Under the pieces are notes generated by a model. It worked only from the letters and a program-made list of their open reading frames with translations, was not told the origin of the DNA and did not search any database. DNA of 64,000 nucleotides from Paenarthrobacter sp. Z7-10 (GTDB lineage Bacteria > Actinomycetota > Actinomycetes > Actinomycetales > Micrococcaceae). The stretch lies in NCBI RefSeq assembly GCF_026932795.1, contig NZ_JADPVH010000004.1, positions 1 through 64,000 of the forward strand, given 5' to 3'. Positions 1 to 9,975 of the stretch are shown here, in pieces; position 1 is the first letter of the stretch; each line of letters begins with the position of its first letter. Position numbers and translations under genes: made by a program.

Positions 1-31
1 CCGCGGCAATATTATCCGCATTAATATCCAT
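1..31 (-). CDS. possible 5' end of a gene leaving the window
   Basis: On the minus strand an ATG at 31-29 opens a frame of ten codons (MDINADNIAA) that runs off the left edge. The G-rich stretch just before it (complement of about 32-45) could serve as a ribosome site. Too little is present to name a product, and the call rests only on the start-like context. Confidence 0.25.
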   Translation of the reverse strand, partial: MDINADNIAA

Positions 32-358
32 CCCACCCACCCTCACTTCACCAGGAACCCTACGACCTTCCCCAACTGTCTTAACGCTACCGAGGGGCAC
101 CGACAAAAAAGCCCCACACAACCACCACCACACACAACAGGGGAAAACATTTTTTCTCCATCCCACCGGTGCCCCAGCTTCTCCGCTGGCGAACCGTTTT
201 CGTTATCCGCTGACCCGTCTGCCGCCGTCGGGCCTGGATCGCGCTCGTGGTCGCTTACGCGCCCGCCGCCGTCCCAGCCGATCCCGCACGGGGCGCACCA
301 AGAGGACCAAGACCAGTTGATTTATTGGGAAACTGCGGTGTAATCGCCGCTCGACCCG
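32..358. other. intergenic, possible bidirectional terminator
   Basis: No credible gene. Positions 105-155 hold a loosely symmetric block: A6, then GCCCC, a 24-base CA-rich stretch, GGGG, then T6. Read on the minus strand it lies about 200 bases after the LysR stop and could end that transcript, but the stem is short and the loop long. Nothing else was recognised. Confidence 0.3.
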
Positions 359-1285
359 CTACTGTTCGTGCTGCGGAATACGGGCAAGATCATGCATGAT
401 TCCGGAGAGCAGATCCACAAAGACCTCCACCTGCGCTGTTTGTTTTTCGTTAATGAGCAACGCGAAAATGTTTCGCGCTAACCGGATTTCAGGAACGTCC
501 AGCACCACAATTCCCTGCGGTCGGTGCCGCAGCGCCAGCTCGGGAACCAGCGCCGCGCCCATTCCGGCCGAGACCAGTGCCAGGCTGGCGTTGAAGTCGT
601 CGCTGTAGACGGCCACCTGCGGATGCAGATTGCAGCTGGCAAACAGCCGCTCGATCACGGCCGCGTCGCTGATCCCGGGATGGTGCATGATCCATGGCAT
701 GTCCGAGAGCTGCGCCGCGGCCACCTCGGCCTTGGGCCGGATGCCCCACGAGGAGGGCAGCACAACCCGGAAATTGTCGTCACCGATCCACTGCCGGTTG
801 ACGGTATGCGGCCAAGCCAGACCGCCCTGCCCCACTTGGTACACCAGAGCCACATCCAGCTCACCGCCGGTGCGCAGGCCTTGGATGGTTTGTGCGGGTT
901 CGGCCACGGAGACCTTCAAGTTGATGCCGAGATCGTGCCAGGCGGAACTGGCGAGCAGGCGCGGCAGCACGTGGGTGGCCAGCGAGGGGAATATGCCCAG
1001 CCGCAGCTCCTGTGTCGTCGTTGCATCGGTGCGGGAGGTGGCTGCGAGCAGCGCGTCGATGTCCGTCAGGACTTTGGCAGCGTGCCGGGTCATGACGACG
1101 GCGGCCTCGGTGGGCAGCACGCTGCGGGCGGAGCGCTGGAAGAGCACGACGCCGGTATCTCGTTCCAGCGTGGACATCTGCTGGGAGACGGCTGAGGCGG
1201 TGTATCCAAGCCGTGCGGCAGCAGCGGCGAATGAACCCAGCCGGGTTACTTCCAGCAAGGTTCTCAGATGTATGGGGTTAACCAC
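359..1285 (-). CDS. LysR-family transcriptional regulator
   Basis: 308 aa, normal length for the family. Residues 3-62 form the winged helix-turn-helix (HLRTLLEVTRLGSF, then AVSQQMSTLERDTGVVLF), followed by a linker helix and a two-lobe effector domain from about residue 90 to 300. It should be a cytoplasmic tetrameric DNA-binding protein sensing a small molecule. No divergently transcribed enzyme sits next to it (the gene at 1452 encodes a membrane protein), so its target is not evident. A degraded copy of its HTH segment lies at 1950-2025. Family certain, ligand unknown. Confidence 0.9.
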   Translation of the reverse strand: MVNPIHLRTLLEVTRLGSFAAAAARLGYTASAVSQQMSTLERDTGVVLFQRSARSVLPTEAAVVMTRHAAKVLTDIDALLAATSRTDATTTQELRLGIFPSLATHVLPRLLASSAWHDLGINLKVSVAEPAQTIQGLRTGGELDVALVYQVGQGGLAWPHTVNRQWIGDDNFRVVLPSSWGIRPKAEVAAAQLSDMPWIMHHPGISDAAVIERLFASCNLHPQVAVYSDDFNASLALVSAGMGAALVPELALRHRPQGIVVLDVPEIRLARNIFALLINEKQTAQVEVFVDLLSGIMHDLARIPQHEQ

Positions 1286-1451
1286 ATCGGGTCCTTAAGG
1301 TCAGCGGGGCATTGAGGGTCAGCAAAACCTTGGCGCGCCCTCTAAAAGCATAAGCGTGTCAGGTTTCTTGGAGCGGCAGGGCAATCGCTGGGACGCGGCC
1401 CGGCGCCGCGTCGTCAGCGTTTGGCTAGGTTCGTCTGGAAGGATTTGGACT

Positions 1452-1928
1452 ATGACTCTAAATGGCATCCCACTCCACCCGCTCATCGTGCACGGCGCGG
1501 TAGTCTTTGTCCCACTGACCCTGGTGTTCGCTGCGCTGCTTTTCCTCCGGCGTATTCGACGCACAATGACGTACATGGCCGGGGCTGCGGGCGTGCTTGG
1601 ATTCATATTCGTTGCCGTTGCGCACAACACGGGGGAGCAGTTGCAGGAAGCACTGCCCAGCAACCGTGCCATCATTCAGCACGCGGAGCTGGCCACCACC
1701 ATTATGCCCTTGACCTTCGCCGTTGGGTTTCTTCTCACTGTGCTGGCAATCCTTGAATTACCGGCGCCGGTCGCCGTAGTAAAAGTGCGGACCCGCATCC
1801 AGTCTTACCGTGTGGTGCTGCCCCTCGTCCGGGTCGTGGCGCTGCTGCTGGCGGTGGTGTCAGTCGTGCAGATCGTCCTGCTGGGCGACAGCGGTGCGGC
1901 CGCTGTGTGGTTCAACGTGGTTCGTTAG
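1452..1928 (+). CDS. DUF2231-like integral membrane protein
   Basis: 158 aa. The ATG at 1452 is chosen because GGAAGGA ends 8 bases before it and the protein then starts MTLNGIPLHPLIVHGAVVF, the usual opening of DUF2231 (YPO) membrane proteins with the PLHP motif. Four hydrophobic segments are visible, at about residues 10-30, 36-55, 74-98 and 122-146. The biochemical role of this family is not established. It is monocistronic and divergent from the LysR gene, which could therefore regulate it, though no operator was found. Confidence 0.75.
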   Translation: MTLNGIPLHPLIVHGAVVFVPLTLVFAALLFLRRIRRTMTYMAGAAGVLGFIFVAVAHNTGEQLQEALPSNRAIIQHAELATTIMPLTFAVGFLLTVLAILELPAPVAVVKVRTRIQSYRVVLPLVRVVALLLAVVSVVQIVLLGDSGAAAVWFNVVR

Positions 1929-1949
1929 GGCCGCTGCGGTAAGACCACT

Positions 1950-2025
1950 GCTGCGCGAAACGCAGGAAGAGCACGACGCCGGTATCGCGTTGCAGCATGG
2001 ACATCCGTTGCGAGACGGCGACGGC
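1950..2025 (-). pseudogene. remnant of a LysR helix-turn-helix region
   Basis: Reading the minus strand gives AVSQRMSMLQRDTGVVLF, nearly the same as AVSQQMSTLERDTGVVLF in the intact LysR protein encoded at 359-1285. Similarity is clear at both DNA and protein level over about 70 bases, and nothing recognisable flanks it. It is a fragment of a paralogue or a partial duplication, not a functional gene. Confidence 0.65.
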
Positions 2026-2107
2026 CCTCGATCTCGACAGTTTCGACGGCGTGTGCTAAACCAGAGCTAATTTCGAGTCCTCCCGACTGCACAGGGACGT
2101 GGTCTTC

Positions 2108-2863
2108 ATGAAGAGATCAGCAACGGTTTCCACGGTCGTTACGGCGTGGTTTTTGACTGGAACTCTTGCAATCATGTTGGTGGGCTGCTCGGCGTGGAAG
2201 CAGTCGATAGCCGACGCCGTGACCGCGGCCAGGACGGCTGCAACCGAGTCTGTTTCCCTGTCGGAGCTTGCCCGAGTCTCGGATTCCAGTGATCTCCTGC
2301 GGGCCCTGAGAAACGCCCCTCGTCCGGGTGAACTCTCTGTCGAAGAGAAACAGTTTTTGGCCAACGCAAATGCCGTGGTCAAGTACTGGTCGCAGGCGAA
2401 GCAGACCCTGGGGCTTGCCGACACTGCGGCCGCCTCCATTCCGGACGAGGCGGTCACCTTGGTCGGTGCCGCTTTCCTCAAGAACCCGAGTGATGCGTTC
2501 CGCACACGTATGGATGACTTGGCCGGCAAAATGATTACGGGCATGGTCTGCTCGGCTGCGAACGACATGCTGGCATCGGGCGAGAAGCAGCGGCTTGCCA
2601 ACGTGCAGCCGGCTTACGAACAGGGAATGGGCACGACCTTCGAGTCGATGGAGGCGTATCTGAGCCAGCAGCTCACGTACTTCGGCTACGACTTAGCCGA
2701 AGTAGAACAAGTCGTCGATGTCCCCAAGGTCGTGTCAGCCTCGCTGTCGAAAGCAAAGGAATATGTTGCAGCGGCGGGCGGGATCATCCAGGCTCCGGAC
2801 TGGCAGACTCAGAGGGCCTACTTCTATTACCTCAAGCTGTGCGTTGTACCGAAGGCTGCGTAG
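2108..2863 (+). CDS. lipoprotein of unknown function
   Basis: 251 aa from the ATG at 2108. The in-frame GTG at 2099 is less likely because AGGGA (2093-2097) sits 10 bases before the ATG but only 1 base before the GTG. The N-terminus has basic residues, a hydrophobic stretch and a lipobox LVGC with the acylated cysteine at about residue 27, so it should be exported and membrane-anchored. The mature part is Ala-rich and mostly helical in character, with no motif I recognise. It stands alone between the LysR remnant and the nrd promoter region. Confidence 0.7.
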   Translation: MKRSATVSTVVTAWFLTGTLAIMLVGCSAWKQSIADAVTAARTAATESVSLSELARVSDSSDLLRALRNAPRPGELSVEEKQFLANANAVVKYWSQAKQTLGLADTAAASIPDEAVTLVGAAFLKNPSDAFRTRMDDLAGKMITGMVCSAANDMLASGEKQRLANVQPAYEQGMGTTFESMEAYLSQQLTYFGYDLAEVEQVVDVPKVVSASLSKAKEYVAAAGGIIQAPDWQTQRAYFYYLKLCVVPKAA

Positions 2864-3065
2864 TGCCCTAACGAGGCAGCCGGCGGCAGCGCTGTATGGG
2901 TTGGCCGCTTGGGTGTTGGAACACGGCGGGCATTGGAGCTTGGACTTTCGAGCCCTGCCGTCGTTGGGGCTGTAGGGGTTGGCCGACCTTCCACCGTCGA
3001 CTCACGGGCGGCGGTTCCGACACGCCGTGCGGCCGTCGACACGCCCACAATCTCCTGTTCCTAAC

Positions 3066-3140
3066 TATTCCACAGGCTGTGGATATAGCCACCGCAAAGC
3101 GCTGATTCCGGCGAACTTTCCGCTGCCGCCCTGTGGACTA
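3066..3140. promoter_or_regulatory. three DnaA-box-like 9-mers upstream of nrdH
   Basis: TATTCCACA (3066-3074) and TGTGGATAT (3078-3086) face each other across 3 bases, and TGTGGACTA lies at 3132-3140. They differ by one or two bases from TTATCCACA or its complement. DnaA is known to act at the nrdAB promoter of E. coli. Whether these boxes bind DnaA here is inference. Confidence 0.35.
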
Positions 3141-3166
3141 TCGGTGCATAAAATGACATACTTGTA

Positions 3167-3214
3167 ATACATCATCTTGGGGTCATTCTCAGTGGCTCGC
3201 ACTACATGTAGTAT
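3167..3214 (+). promoter_or_regulatory. pair of NrdR boxes
   Basis: The downstream box centres on the perfect palindrome ACTACATGTAGT (3201-3212). The upstream box (about 3167-3182) keeps the core C-N3-AT-N-T-T-G. The cores are 32 bp apart, three helical turns, as is usual for tandem NrdR boxes before ribonucleotide reductase operons. NrdR, the ATP/dATP-sensing repressor, is encoded elsewhere. Confidence 0.6.
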
Positions 3215-3219
3215 CGAAA

Positions 3220-3408
3220 TACAGAAAGAGAGCAGACCGGGTTTGGGCCCGGTACGCTCGGGAGGCCAGCAGAAACCGTAACCTCCGCCCCGGTCAGCAA
3301 CCGCCGCGGAACCTGCCTCACGGCAGTGGAAACGAACACGTCAGGCCCGCCAATAACGAAGAGCCGGAAGTCACCGTCACGGGTGCTTCCAAGAAGGGGA
3401 CAGGGATC
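3220..3408 (+). other. long structured leader of the nrd operon
   Basis: If transcription starts near the NrdR boxes, nrdH has a leader of roughly 180 nt. It contains GC-rich self-complementary segments, for example CCGGGTTTGGGCCCGG (about 3238-3253) and CTGCC/GGCAG near 3315-3330. I cannot match it to the cobalamin riboswitch or another known class. Confidence 0.35.
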
Positions 3409-3654
3409 ATGACCGTTACGGTTTACACGAAGCCAGCCTGCGTGCAGTGCAATGCCACATACCGCGCTTTGGACAAGAAGGGGATCACCTACCAGAGCGT
3501 CGATATCTCCCAAGACCCGGAGGCCCTTGAGCGTCTGCGGTCCTTGGGCTACATGCAGGCACCCGTCGTGATTACGGACCAGGATCACTGGTCGGGTTTC
3601 CGCCCGGATAAAATCGCCGAGCTGGCCCAGACCACCATCAGCTCCGTCGCCTGA
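3409..3654 (+). CDS. nrdH: glutaredoxin-like NrdH redoxin
   Basis: 81 aa, typical length. The thioredoxin-fold active site CVQC is at residues 11-14 (VYTKPACVQCN), and WSGFRPDKI near residue 62 is the conserved C-terminal NrdH signature. It passes electrons from thioredoxin reductase to the NrdE active-site disulfide. An AAGGGGACAGGG stretch precedes the ATG. First gene of nrdHIEF, behind the NrdR boxes. Confidence 0.95.
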   Translation: MTVTVYTKPACVQCNATYRALDKKGITYQSVDISQDPEALERLRSLGYMQAPVVITDQDHWSGFRPDKIAELAQTTISSVA

Positions 3655-3807
3655 GCATTCCCCGACGGCACTAGCGTCCATCGCGGGCTGAGTGGCCTAG
3701 AATAAATCGGCATGAACCAACCGGAAGAGTAAGAAACGACGGCGATACCAGCTTTAGCAGCACTTCAGGCTAAAGGCCCGACGGCGGTCCTGGGTCCGGG
3801 CGGGCGT

Positions 3808-4236
3808 GTGCAGCACACCGACACCTCCTTGATTTACTTTTCCTCGGTGTCCGGCAACACGCACAGGTTCGTTGAAAAGCTAGACCTAGATGCGGCTCGG
3901 CTGCCATTGCGCACGGGCGAGGACACCTTGCTGGCGTCGCAAACGTTCGTCCTGGTTTTGCCGACGTATGGGAGTCAGCCGGGGGCCGGCGCGGTTCCCA
4001 AGCAGGTCATTAAGTTCCTCAATATCGCGCAGAACAGATCACTTATTCGCGGCGTCATCGGCGCCGGGAACACAAATTTCGGGGAAGCCTACTGCTTGGC
4101 CGGCGACGTTGTCGCCAGCAAATGCAAGGTTCCCCATCTCTACCGTTTCGAACTCATGGGGACGCCGGAAGACGTCGACAAGGTTCACCAAGGATTGGAT
4201 ACGTTTTGGAAACGACTGTTGCAGCACAGGCCGTAG
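3808..4236 (+). CDS. nrdI: NrdI flavodoxin-like protein
   Basis: 142 aa. [19 protein letters not shown] holds the FMN phosphate-binding loop and LPTYG follows at about residue 52. NrdI supplies the oxidant that assembles the Mn(III)2-tyrosyl radical cofactor of NrdF. The GTG at 3808 is the only workable start upstream of the conserved strand, since TAA at 3730 closes the frame and no ATG lies between. The ribosome site before it is poor. That TAA ends an ATG-initiated six-codon ORF (3712-3732) in the same frame. The 3' end overlaps nrdE. Confidence 0.92.
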   Translation: MQHTDTSLIYFSSVSGNTHRFVEKLDLDAARLPLRTGEDTLLASQTFVLVLPTYGSQPGAGAVPKQVIKFLNIAQNRSLIRGVIGAGNTNFGEAYCLAGDVVASKCKVPHLYRFELMGTPEDVDKVHQGLDTFWKRLLQHRP

Positions 4237-6401
4237 CCGGCGACGGCAGTGCAGTAAAGCCTGCCGAAAGGAACGCAGCTTTGCCCGCCGCCTACCACGG
4301 GCTCGGTTACCACGAGCTCAACGCCATGCTCAATCTCTACGGACCCGACGGCAAAATCCAGTTCGCGGCGGACCGCGAGGCTGCGCACCAGTACTTCCTG
4401 CAGCACGTGAACAACAACACGGTCTTCTTCCACGACCTGGAAGAGAAGTTGGACTACCTGGTCAAGAACGAGTACTACGAGCGGGAAACCCTCGACCAGT
4501 ACACGATGAACTTCATCCGGGAGCTCTACAACCGCGCCTACAAGAAGAAGTTCCGTTTCGAAACCTTTTTGGGCGCCTTCAAGTTCTACACGTCCTACAC
4601 GCTGAAGACCTTCGATGGCAAGCGTTTCCTGGAGCGCTACGAGGACCGCGTGTGCATGGTGGCCCTGCACCTGGCCCGCGGCAACGAAGCGCTGGCAACC
4701 CAGCTGATGGATGAGATCATCGACGGCCGCTTCCAGCCGGCCACTCCGACGTTCCTCAACGCGGGCAAGGCCCAGCGCGGCGAACTTGTCTCCTGCTTCC
4801 TGCTGCGCATCGAAGACAACATGGAATCGATCGGCCGTTCCATCAACTCGGCCCTGCAGCTGTCCAAGCGCGGCGGCGGCGTGGCCTTCGCGCTGACCAA
4901 CATCCGCGAAGTTGGCGCGCCGATCAAGCAGATCGAGAACCAGTCCTCGGGCGTCATCCCGGTGATGAAACTCCTCGAGGACAGCTTCTCCTATGCCAAC
5001 CAGCTTGGTGCCCGTCAGGGGGCCGGGGCGGTCTACCTGCACGCCCACCACCCGGACATCAACCGCTTCCTGGACACCAAGCGGGAGAACGCTGACGAGA
5101 AGGTCCGCATCAAGACGCTCTCCCTCGGTGTCGTGGTTCCGGACATCACCTTTGAGCTGGCCAAGCGCGATGAGGACATGTACCTGTTCTCCCCGTTCGA
5201 CGTGCAGAAGGTCTATGGCATGCCGTTCTCGGACATCAACGTCACCGAGAAGTACTACGAGATGGTGGACGACGCCCGGATCAAGAAGACCAAGATCAAG
5301 GCCCGCGAGTTCTTCCAGACCCTGGCCGAGATCCAGTTCGAATCCGGCTACCCGTACATCATGTTCGAAGACACCGTGAACCGGGCCAACCCGATCGACG
5401 GCAAGATCATCATGTCCAACCTGTGCTCGGAAATCCTCCAGGTCTCCAAACCCACCACCTACCATGACGATCTCTCCTATGACGAGACCGGCAAGGACAT
5501 CTCCTGCAATCTGGGTTCGCTGAACATCGCGAAGACCATGGATTCACCGGACTTCGGCCTCACCATCGAGACCTCCATCCGGGCCCTGTCCGCTGTCTCG
5601 GACATGTCCAACATCACCTCCGTTCCCTCCATTGCCAAGGGCAACGACCAGTCGCACGCCATTGGTCTGGGTCAGATGAACCTGCATGGTTACTTGGCCC
5701 GGGAGCGGGTGCACTACGGCTCCGAAGAGGGCCTGGAATTCACCAATATCTACTTCTACACCGTCGTGTACCACGCACTTCGGGCCTCCAACCGGCTGGC
5801 CATCGAGACGGGAAGCACCTTCGGAGGCTTCGAGAAATCCAAGTACGCCACTGGTGAGTTCTTCGACAAGTACACCGACGCCGAGTGGCTGCCCAAGACA
5901 CCGCGCGTGGCTGAACTCTTCGATGGCATCGACATCCCGACCCAGGACGACTGGCGTGCGCTGAAGACCTCCGTAATGGAACACGGCATCTACAACCAGA
6001 ACCTGCAGGCCGTCCCGCCGACCGGTTCGATCAGCTACATCAACAACTCCACCTCCTCGATCCACCCGGTGGCCTCCAAGATTGAGATCCGCAAGGAAGG
6101 CAAGATCGGGCGCGTCTACTACCCGGCGCCATACCTGACGAACGAGAACATGGAGTTCTACCAGGACGCCTATGAAATCGGCTACGAGAAGATCATCGAC
6201 ACCTACGCCGCCGCCACCCAGCACGTGGACCAGGGCTTGTCCCTGACGCTGTTCTTTAAGGACACTGCCACCACCCGCGACATCAACAAGGCCCAGATCT
6301 ATGCCTGGCGCAAGGGCATCAAGACCATCTACTACATCCGTCTCCGCCAGCTTGCGCTGGAAGGGACGGAGGTGGAGGGTTGCGTTTCCTGTATGTTGTA
6401 G
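4206..6401 (+). CDS. nrdE: class Ib ribonucleotide reductase alpha subunit
   Basis: 731 aa from a TTG at 4206, preceded by AAGGAT about 10 bases upstream. The frame is open further 5', but that part overlaps nrdI in another frame. The protein begins directly with the catalytic barrel and has no ATP cone, as expected for NrdE. Visible landmarks: the cysteine in [15 protein letters not shown] with the radical-site Asn/Cys/Glu, [19 protein letters not shown], and the mobile redox tail CVSCML. It reduces NDPs to dNDPs with NrdF. The overlap with nrdI suggests translational coupling. Confidence 0.95.
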   Translation: METTVAAQAVAGDGSAVKPAERNAALPAAYHGLGYHELNAMLNLYGPDGKIQFAADREAAHQYFLQHVNNNTVFFHDLEEKLDYLVKNEYYERETLDQYTMNFIRELYNRAYKKKFRFETFLGAFKFYTSYTLKTFDGKRFLERYEDRVCMVALHLARGNEALATQLMDEIIDGRFQPATPTFLNAGKAQRGELVSCFLLRIEDNMESIGRSINSALQLSKRGGGVAFALTNIREVGAPIKQIENQSSGVIPVMKLLEDSFSYANQLGARQGAGAVYLHAHHPDINRFLDTKRENADEKVRIKTLSLGVVVPDITFELAKRDEDMYLFSPFDVQKVYGMPFSDINVTEKYYEMVDDARIKKTKIKAREFFQTLAEIQFESGYPYIMFEDTVNRANPIDGKIIMSNLCSEILQVSKPTTYHDDLSYDETGKDISCNLGSLNIAKTMDSPDFGLTIETSIRALSAVSDMSNITSVPSIAKGNDQSHAIGLGQMNLHGYLARERVHYGSEEGLEFTNIYFYTVVYHALRASNRLAIETGSTFGGFEKSKYATGEFFDKYTDAEWLPKTPRVAELFDGIDIPTQDDWRALKTSVMEHGIYNQNLQAVPPTGSISYINNSTSSIHPVASKIEIRKEGKIGRVYYPAPYLTNENMEFYQDAYEIGYEKIIDTYAAATQHVDQGLSLTLFFKDTATTRDINKAQIYAWRKGIKTIYYIRLRQLALEGTEVEGCVSCML

Positions 6402-6420
6402 CCTACGGCAACTAAAAGGT

Positions 6421-6450
6421 ACGACGACGGCGCAAGCCGACCGTCGTCGT
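6421..6450 (+). repeat. 10-bp-arm hairpin between nrdE and nrdF
   Basis: ACGACGACGG (6421-6430), a 10-base loop, then CCGTCGTCGT (6441-6450): a perfect inverted repeat in the 92-base nrdE-nrdF gap. A T5 run follows only 15 bases later (6465-6469), so it is not a classical terminator. A role in mRNA processing or partial attenuation is possible. Confidence 0.6.
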
Positions 6451-6481
6451 CGTCCGCCCATTACTTTTTAGACAGTTTTAG

Positions 6482-7468
<987 letters not shown>

Positions 7469-7811
7469 AACAGCAGATAGACAGTGCGGAGTCGACAGCG
7501 ACAACTATGTTGGCAAGCTCTGGGCGATCAATTCGTTTCGAGGGGCGACGCCATGTCCGCTGCCTAGGCCTCACGCGGACGGACGTATCCCTAACCCTGC
7601 TGAGCGTTACATAGGCGAGCAAACGGGATGCATTACAAACTCCGGTCCGGGATTCCGCGGCTTGCTGGACCTGGCCCGGAGTGTCCCGCGAACGAACGTT
7701 ACCGGATGCTGCTGCCCTTGCCCTGTTGCGTCCCTGTGCCACGAAACACACAGAAGTCCTTGAAGGGGCAACGCAGGCGACTACTGAACTGCGGACGTCG
7801 GCCGCTACCGG
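7469..7811. other. intergenic, nothing recognised
   Basis: This 343-base stretch separates the convergent nrdF and nitrilase-family genes. Frames on both strands lack protein-like composition and ribosome sites. I see no strong terminator hairpin, tRNA or repeat. Confidence 0.5.
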
Positions 7812-8591
7812 TTACAGCCGGCGCTGACGGAGCGTCGGGAACAATTCCCGCACCCGTGCCACCGTTTCCGGGGAGATGTTCACCGCTGTGACGCCGGAGG
7901 CGAGCCCGAGATCGGTTTCGGTGACCCCCATGGGATCGACCAGAATGCTGCGGCCTACCGAGACGGGCGGTGCCTGGCATACTCCGACTACGTAGAGGCT
8001 GTTCTCGATGGCCCGCGCGGCATTCAATGCCAGCCACTGCTCGGTTTTATGGGTGCCCGGCACCCAGGATGAGCAGACGAGCAGAACCTGGGCGCCGGCG
8101 TCGGCCAGTTGCCTGGCCAGCTCCGGGAAGCGGAGGTCGTAGCAGGTCATCAGGCCGAAGTGGGTCCCCGCGTGCTCGAACACTACCGGGTCAGTGGACG
8201 GGCCGGGCTTGATGAACGTCGACTCGCCGAAGCCCTGCGCGTCGAAGAGGTGGATCTTCCGGTAGCGGGCCAGTAGGCTCCCATCCGGCCCGAATGCCAC
8301 CACGGTGTTGAACGCCTTGTCCGGCTCCTCGGAGCTTTCCACCACGCCCGCCACCAGCGCGATGCGGTGGCGGCGGGCAGTGCTGGCCAGTTCCTGGCAG
8401 ATGGGACCGTCCAGCGGCTCAGCCATTAGGGGGAAGGTAGCGTCCACCTTCTTTTTCTCGTAGGTGGCATATTCCGGGAAGACGACGAGCGTGGCGCCGT
8501 CGTGCGCGGCCTCCGCGGCGAACCGGTCTATCACAGCGAGGTTGGACTGGATGTCGGTGCCTGACTCCAGCTGCCCGAGCGCTATCCTCAC
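7812..8591 (-). CDS. carbon-nitrogen hydrolase (nitrilase superfamily)
   Basis: 259 aa from a GTG at 8591, placed after GGAAGGAACAACC. The frame is open to 8627, but the family fold begins at VRIALGQLESG. The catalytic triad is visible: Glu in VVFPEYATYE, Lys in RYRKIHLFD, Cys in MTCYDLRFPE. Such enzymes hydrolyse amides, omega-amides or N-carbamoyl compounds; the substrate is not readable here. It is the last gene of a three-gene operon with an APC permease and a second nitrilase-family enzyme, pointing to uptake and stepwise hydrolysis of a nitrogen compound. Confidence 0.88.
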   Translation of the reverse strand: MRIALGQLESGTDIQSNLAVIDRFAAEAAHDGATLVVFPEYATYEKKKVDATFPLMAEPLDGPICQELASTARRHRIALVAGVVESSEEPDKAFNTVVAFGPDGSLLARYRKIHLFDAQGFGESTFIKPGPSTDPVVFEHAGTHFGLMTCYDLRFPELARQLADAGAQVLLVCSSWVPGTHKTEQWLALNAARAIENSLYVVGVCQAPPVSVGRSILVDPMGVTETDLGLASGVTAVNISPETVARVRELFPTLRQRRL

Positions 8592-8610
8592 GGTTGTTCC
8601 TTCCCTGCGA

Positions 8611-9966
8611 TCAGGCTGCAGCCTCAACCGTCGCTTTTTCCGTGGCCGTCATTTCCGGTGGGGCCGCTTTGAAACCACGGGTGATAAGGGCTAGGACCAC
8701 GATGCCCAAGCCCAGCCAGGATAGTCCCAGCGTAATGGCGTGGACGTCCAGTTGGGAGAGCAGGTACGCGCAGACGACGGCTCCTACCACCGGGACAACC
8801 ACGTATGAGACAGCGTTCAGCCGATGCCCGGCACGGCACTGCCGGACGTAGTGGAACACCACGGAGACGTTGACCAGGGTGAAGGCGGTAAAGGCACCAA
8901 AGTTGATGAACGAAGTTGACGTGGCCACGTCAAGGAAGATCGCGATCAGGCCGACGATCCCAGTAAGGATCAGGTTCACCACCGGTGTGTGGAACTTCGC
9001 GTTCAGCCGGCCGAAGACCGCCTTGGGCAGGACGGAGTCCCGGCCCATGGCATAGAGCAGGCGAGAGGCGCTGGCCTGTGCCGCGAGGCCGGACGCGAAC
9101 TGCGCCACCACCAGGCCGGCGAGGAACACAGCTCCGAACAGCTGACCGCCGATCTGCAGCGCGATGGCGCTGGCCGCGGAAGCCGAGTCCTCGAACACCC
9201 CGCCGGGGTGGACCAGCTGGGTCACGTAGGACACCGCCAGGAAGATCCCTCCGCCAATCAGCGCGATGAGCATGATGGCGCGTGGCATGTTCTTGCGCGG
9301 TTCAATGGTCTCCTCGGTGAGGGTGGTGACGGCGTCGAACCCCAGGAACGAATACGCAGCGATGGCCGCACCGGCGGAAATGGTGGCGAAGCTGGAGGTG
9401 TCGTTGAAGAATGGTTGGGTGCTGGCCAGGCCGCCGGCGCCTTGAGTGGACACCACGTTGCCGATGGCCAGCGCCACGAAGAACACGATGACCAGCAGCT
9501 GGAACGCCATCAGCACGTAGTTGGCCTTGTCCGCCACCTTGATGCCCAGAATGTTCAGGGCCGTGGTGATGAGGATGAAACCAACGACCCAGACACCGAT
9601 GGGGATTCCAGGGAACTGGGCGCTCAGATAGGAGCCGCCGATGAGCCAGATCACCATCGGCAGGAAGAGGTAATCCAGCAGGATGGCCCAGCCCACCAGG
9701 AACCCCACCCTGGGATCGATGGACCGCCGGACGTAAGTGTAGGCGGAACCGGCCACCGGGTACGCGACGGCCATCCGCCCGTAGCTGTGCGCCGTGAACA
9801 GCATGGCCACGAGCGCCACCAGGTACGCTGACGGTGAGGCCCCGCCGGTGGTTTCGGCGATGATGCCGAAGATTCCCAGGACGATCAGCGGGGTAAGGTA
9901 TGCCAGGCCGAACAGGACCAACGAGGGCAGTTTAAGCGTGCGCGTGAGGGCGGGTGTTGTTGTCAC
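8611..9966 (-). CDS. APC-family amino acid/amine permease
   Basis: 451 aa with about 12 hydrophobic segments. The N-terminal consensus LVLFGLAYLTPLIVLG and the AHSYGRMAVAYPVAGSAYTY region are typical of the amino acid-polyamine-organocation superfamily. It should import an amine or amino acid by proton symport. It lies between two nitrilase-family genes, 9 bases after one stop and 19 bases before the other start, so the three are surely co-transcribed. Substrate unknown. Confidence 0.88.
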   Translation of the reverse strand: MTTTPALTRTLKLPSLVLFGLAYLTPLIVLGIFGIIAETTGGASPSAYLVALVAMLFTAHSYGRMAVAYPVAGSAYTYVRRSIDPRVGFLVGWAILLDYLFLPMVIWLIGGSYLSAQFPGIPIGVWVVGFILITTALNILGIKVADKANYVLMAFQLLVIVFFVALAIGNVVSTQGAGGLASTQPFFNDTSSFATISAGAAIAAYSFLGFDAVTTLTEETIEPRKNMPRAIMLIALIGGGIFLAVSYVTQLVHPGGVFEDSASAASAIALQIGGQLFGAVFLAGLVVAQFASGLAAQASASRLLYAMGRDSVLPKAVFGRLNAKFHTPVVNLILTGIVGLIAIFLDVATSTSFINFGAFTAFTLVNVSVVFHYVRQCRAGHRLNAVSYVVVPVVGAVVCAYLLSQLDVHAITLGLSWLGLGIVVLALITRGFKAAPPEMTATEKATVEAAA

Positions 9967-9975
9967 GGTGTTTCC

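Noticed and set aside
4122-4205. upstream extension of NrdE
   Set aside because: Overlaps nrdI in a different frame and does not resemble NrdE; a TTG with a fair ribosome site at 4206 is preferred.
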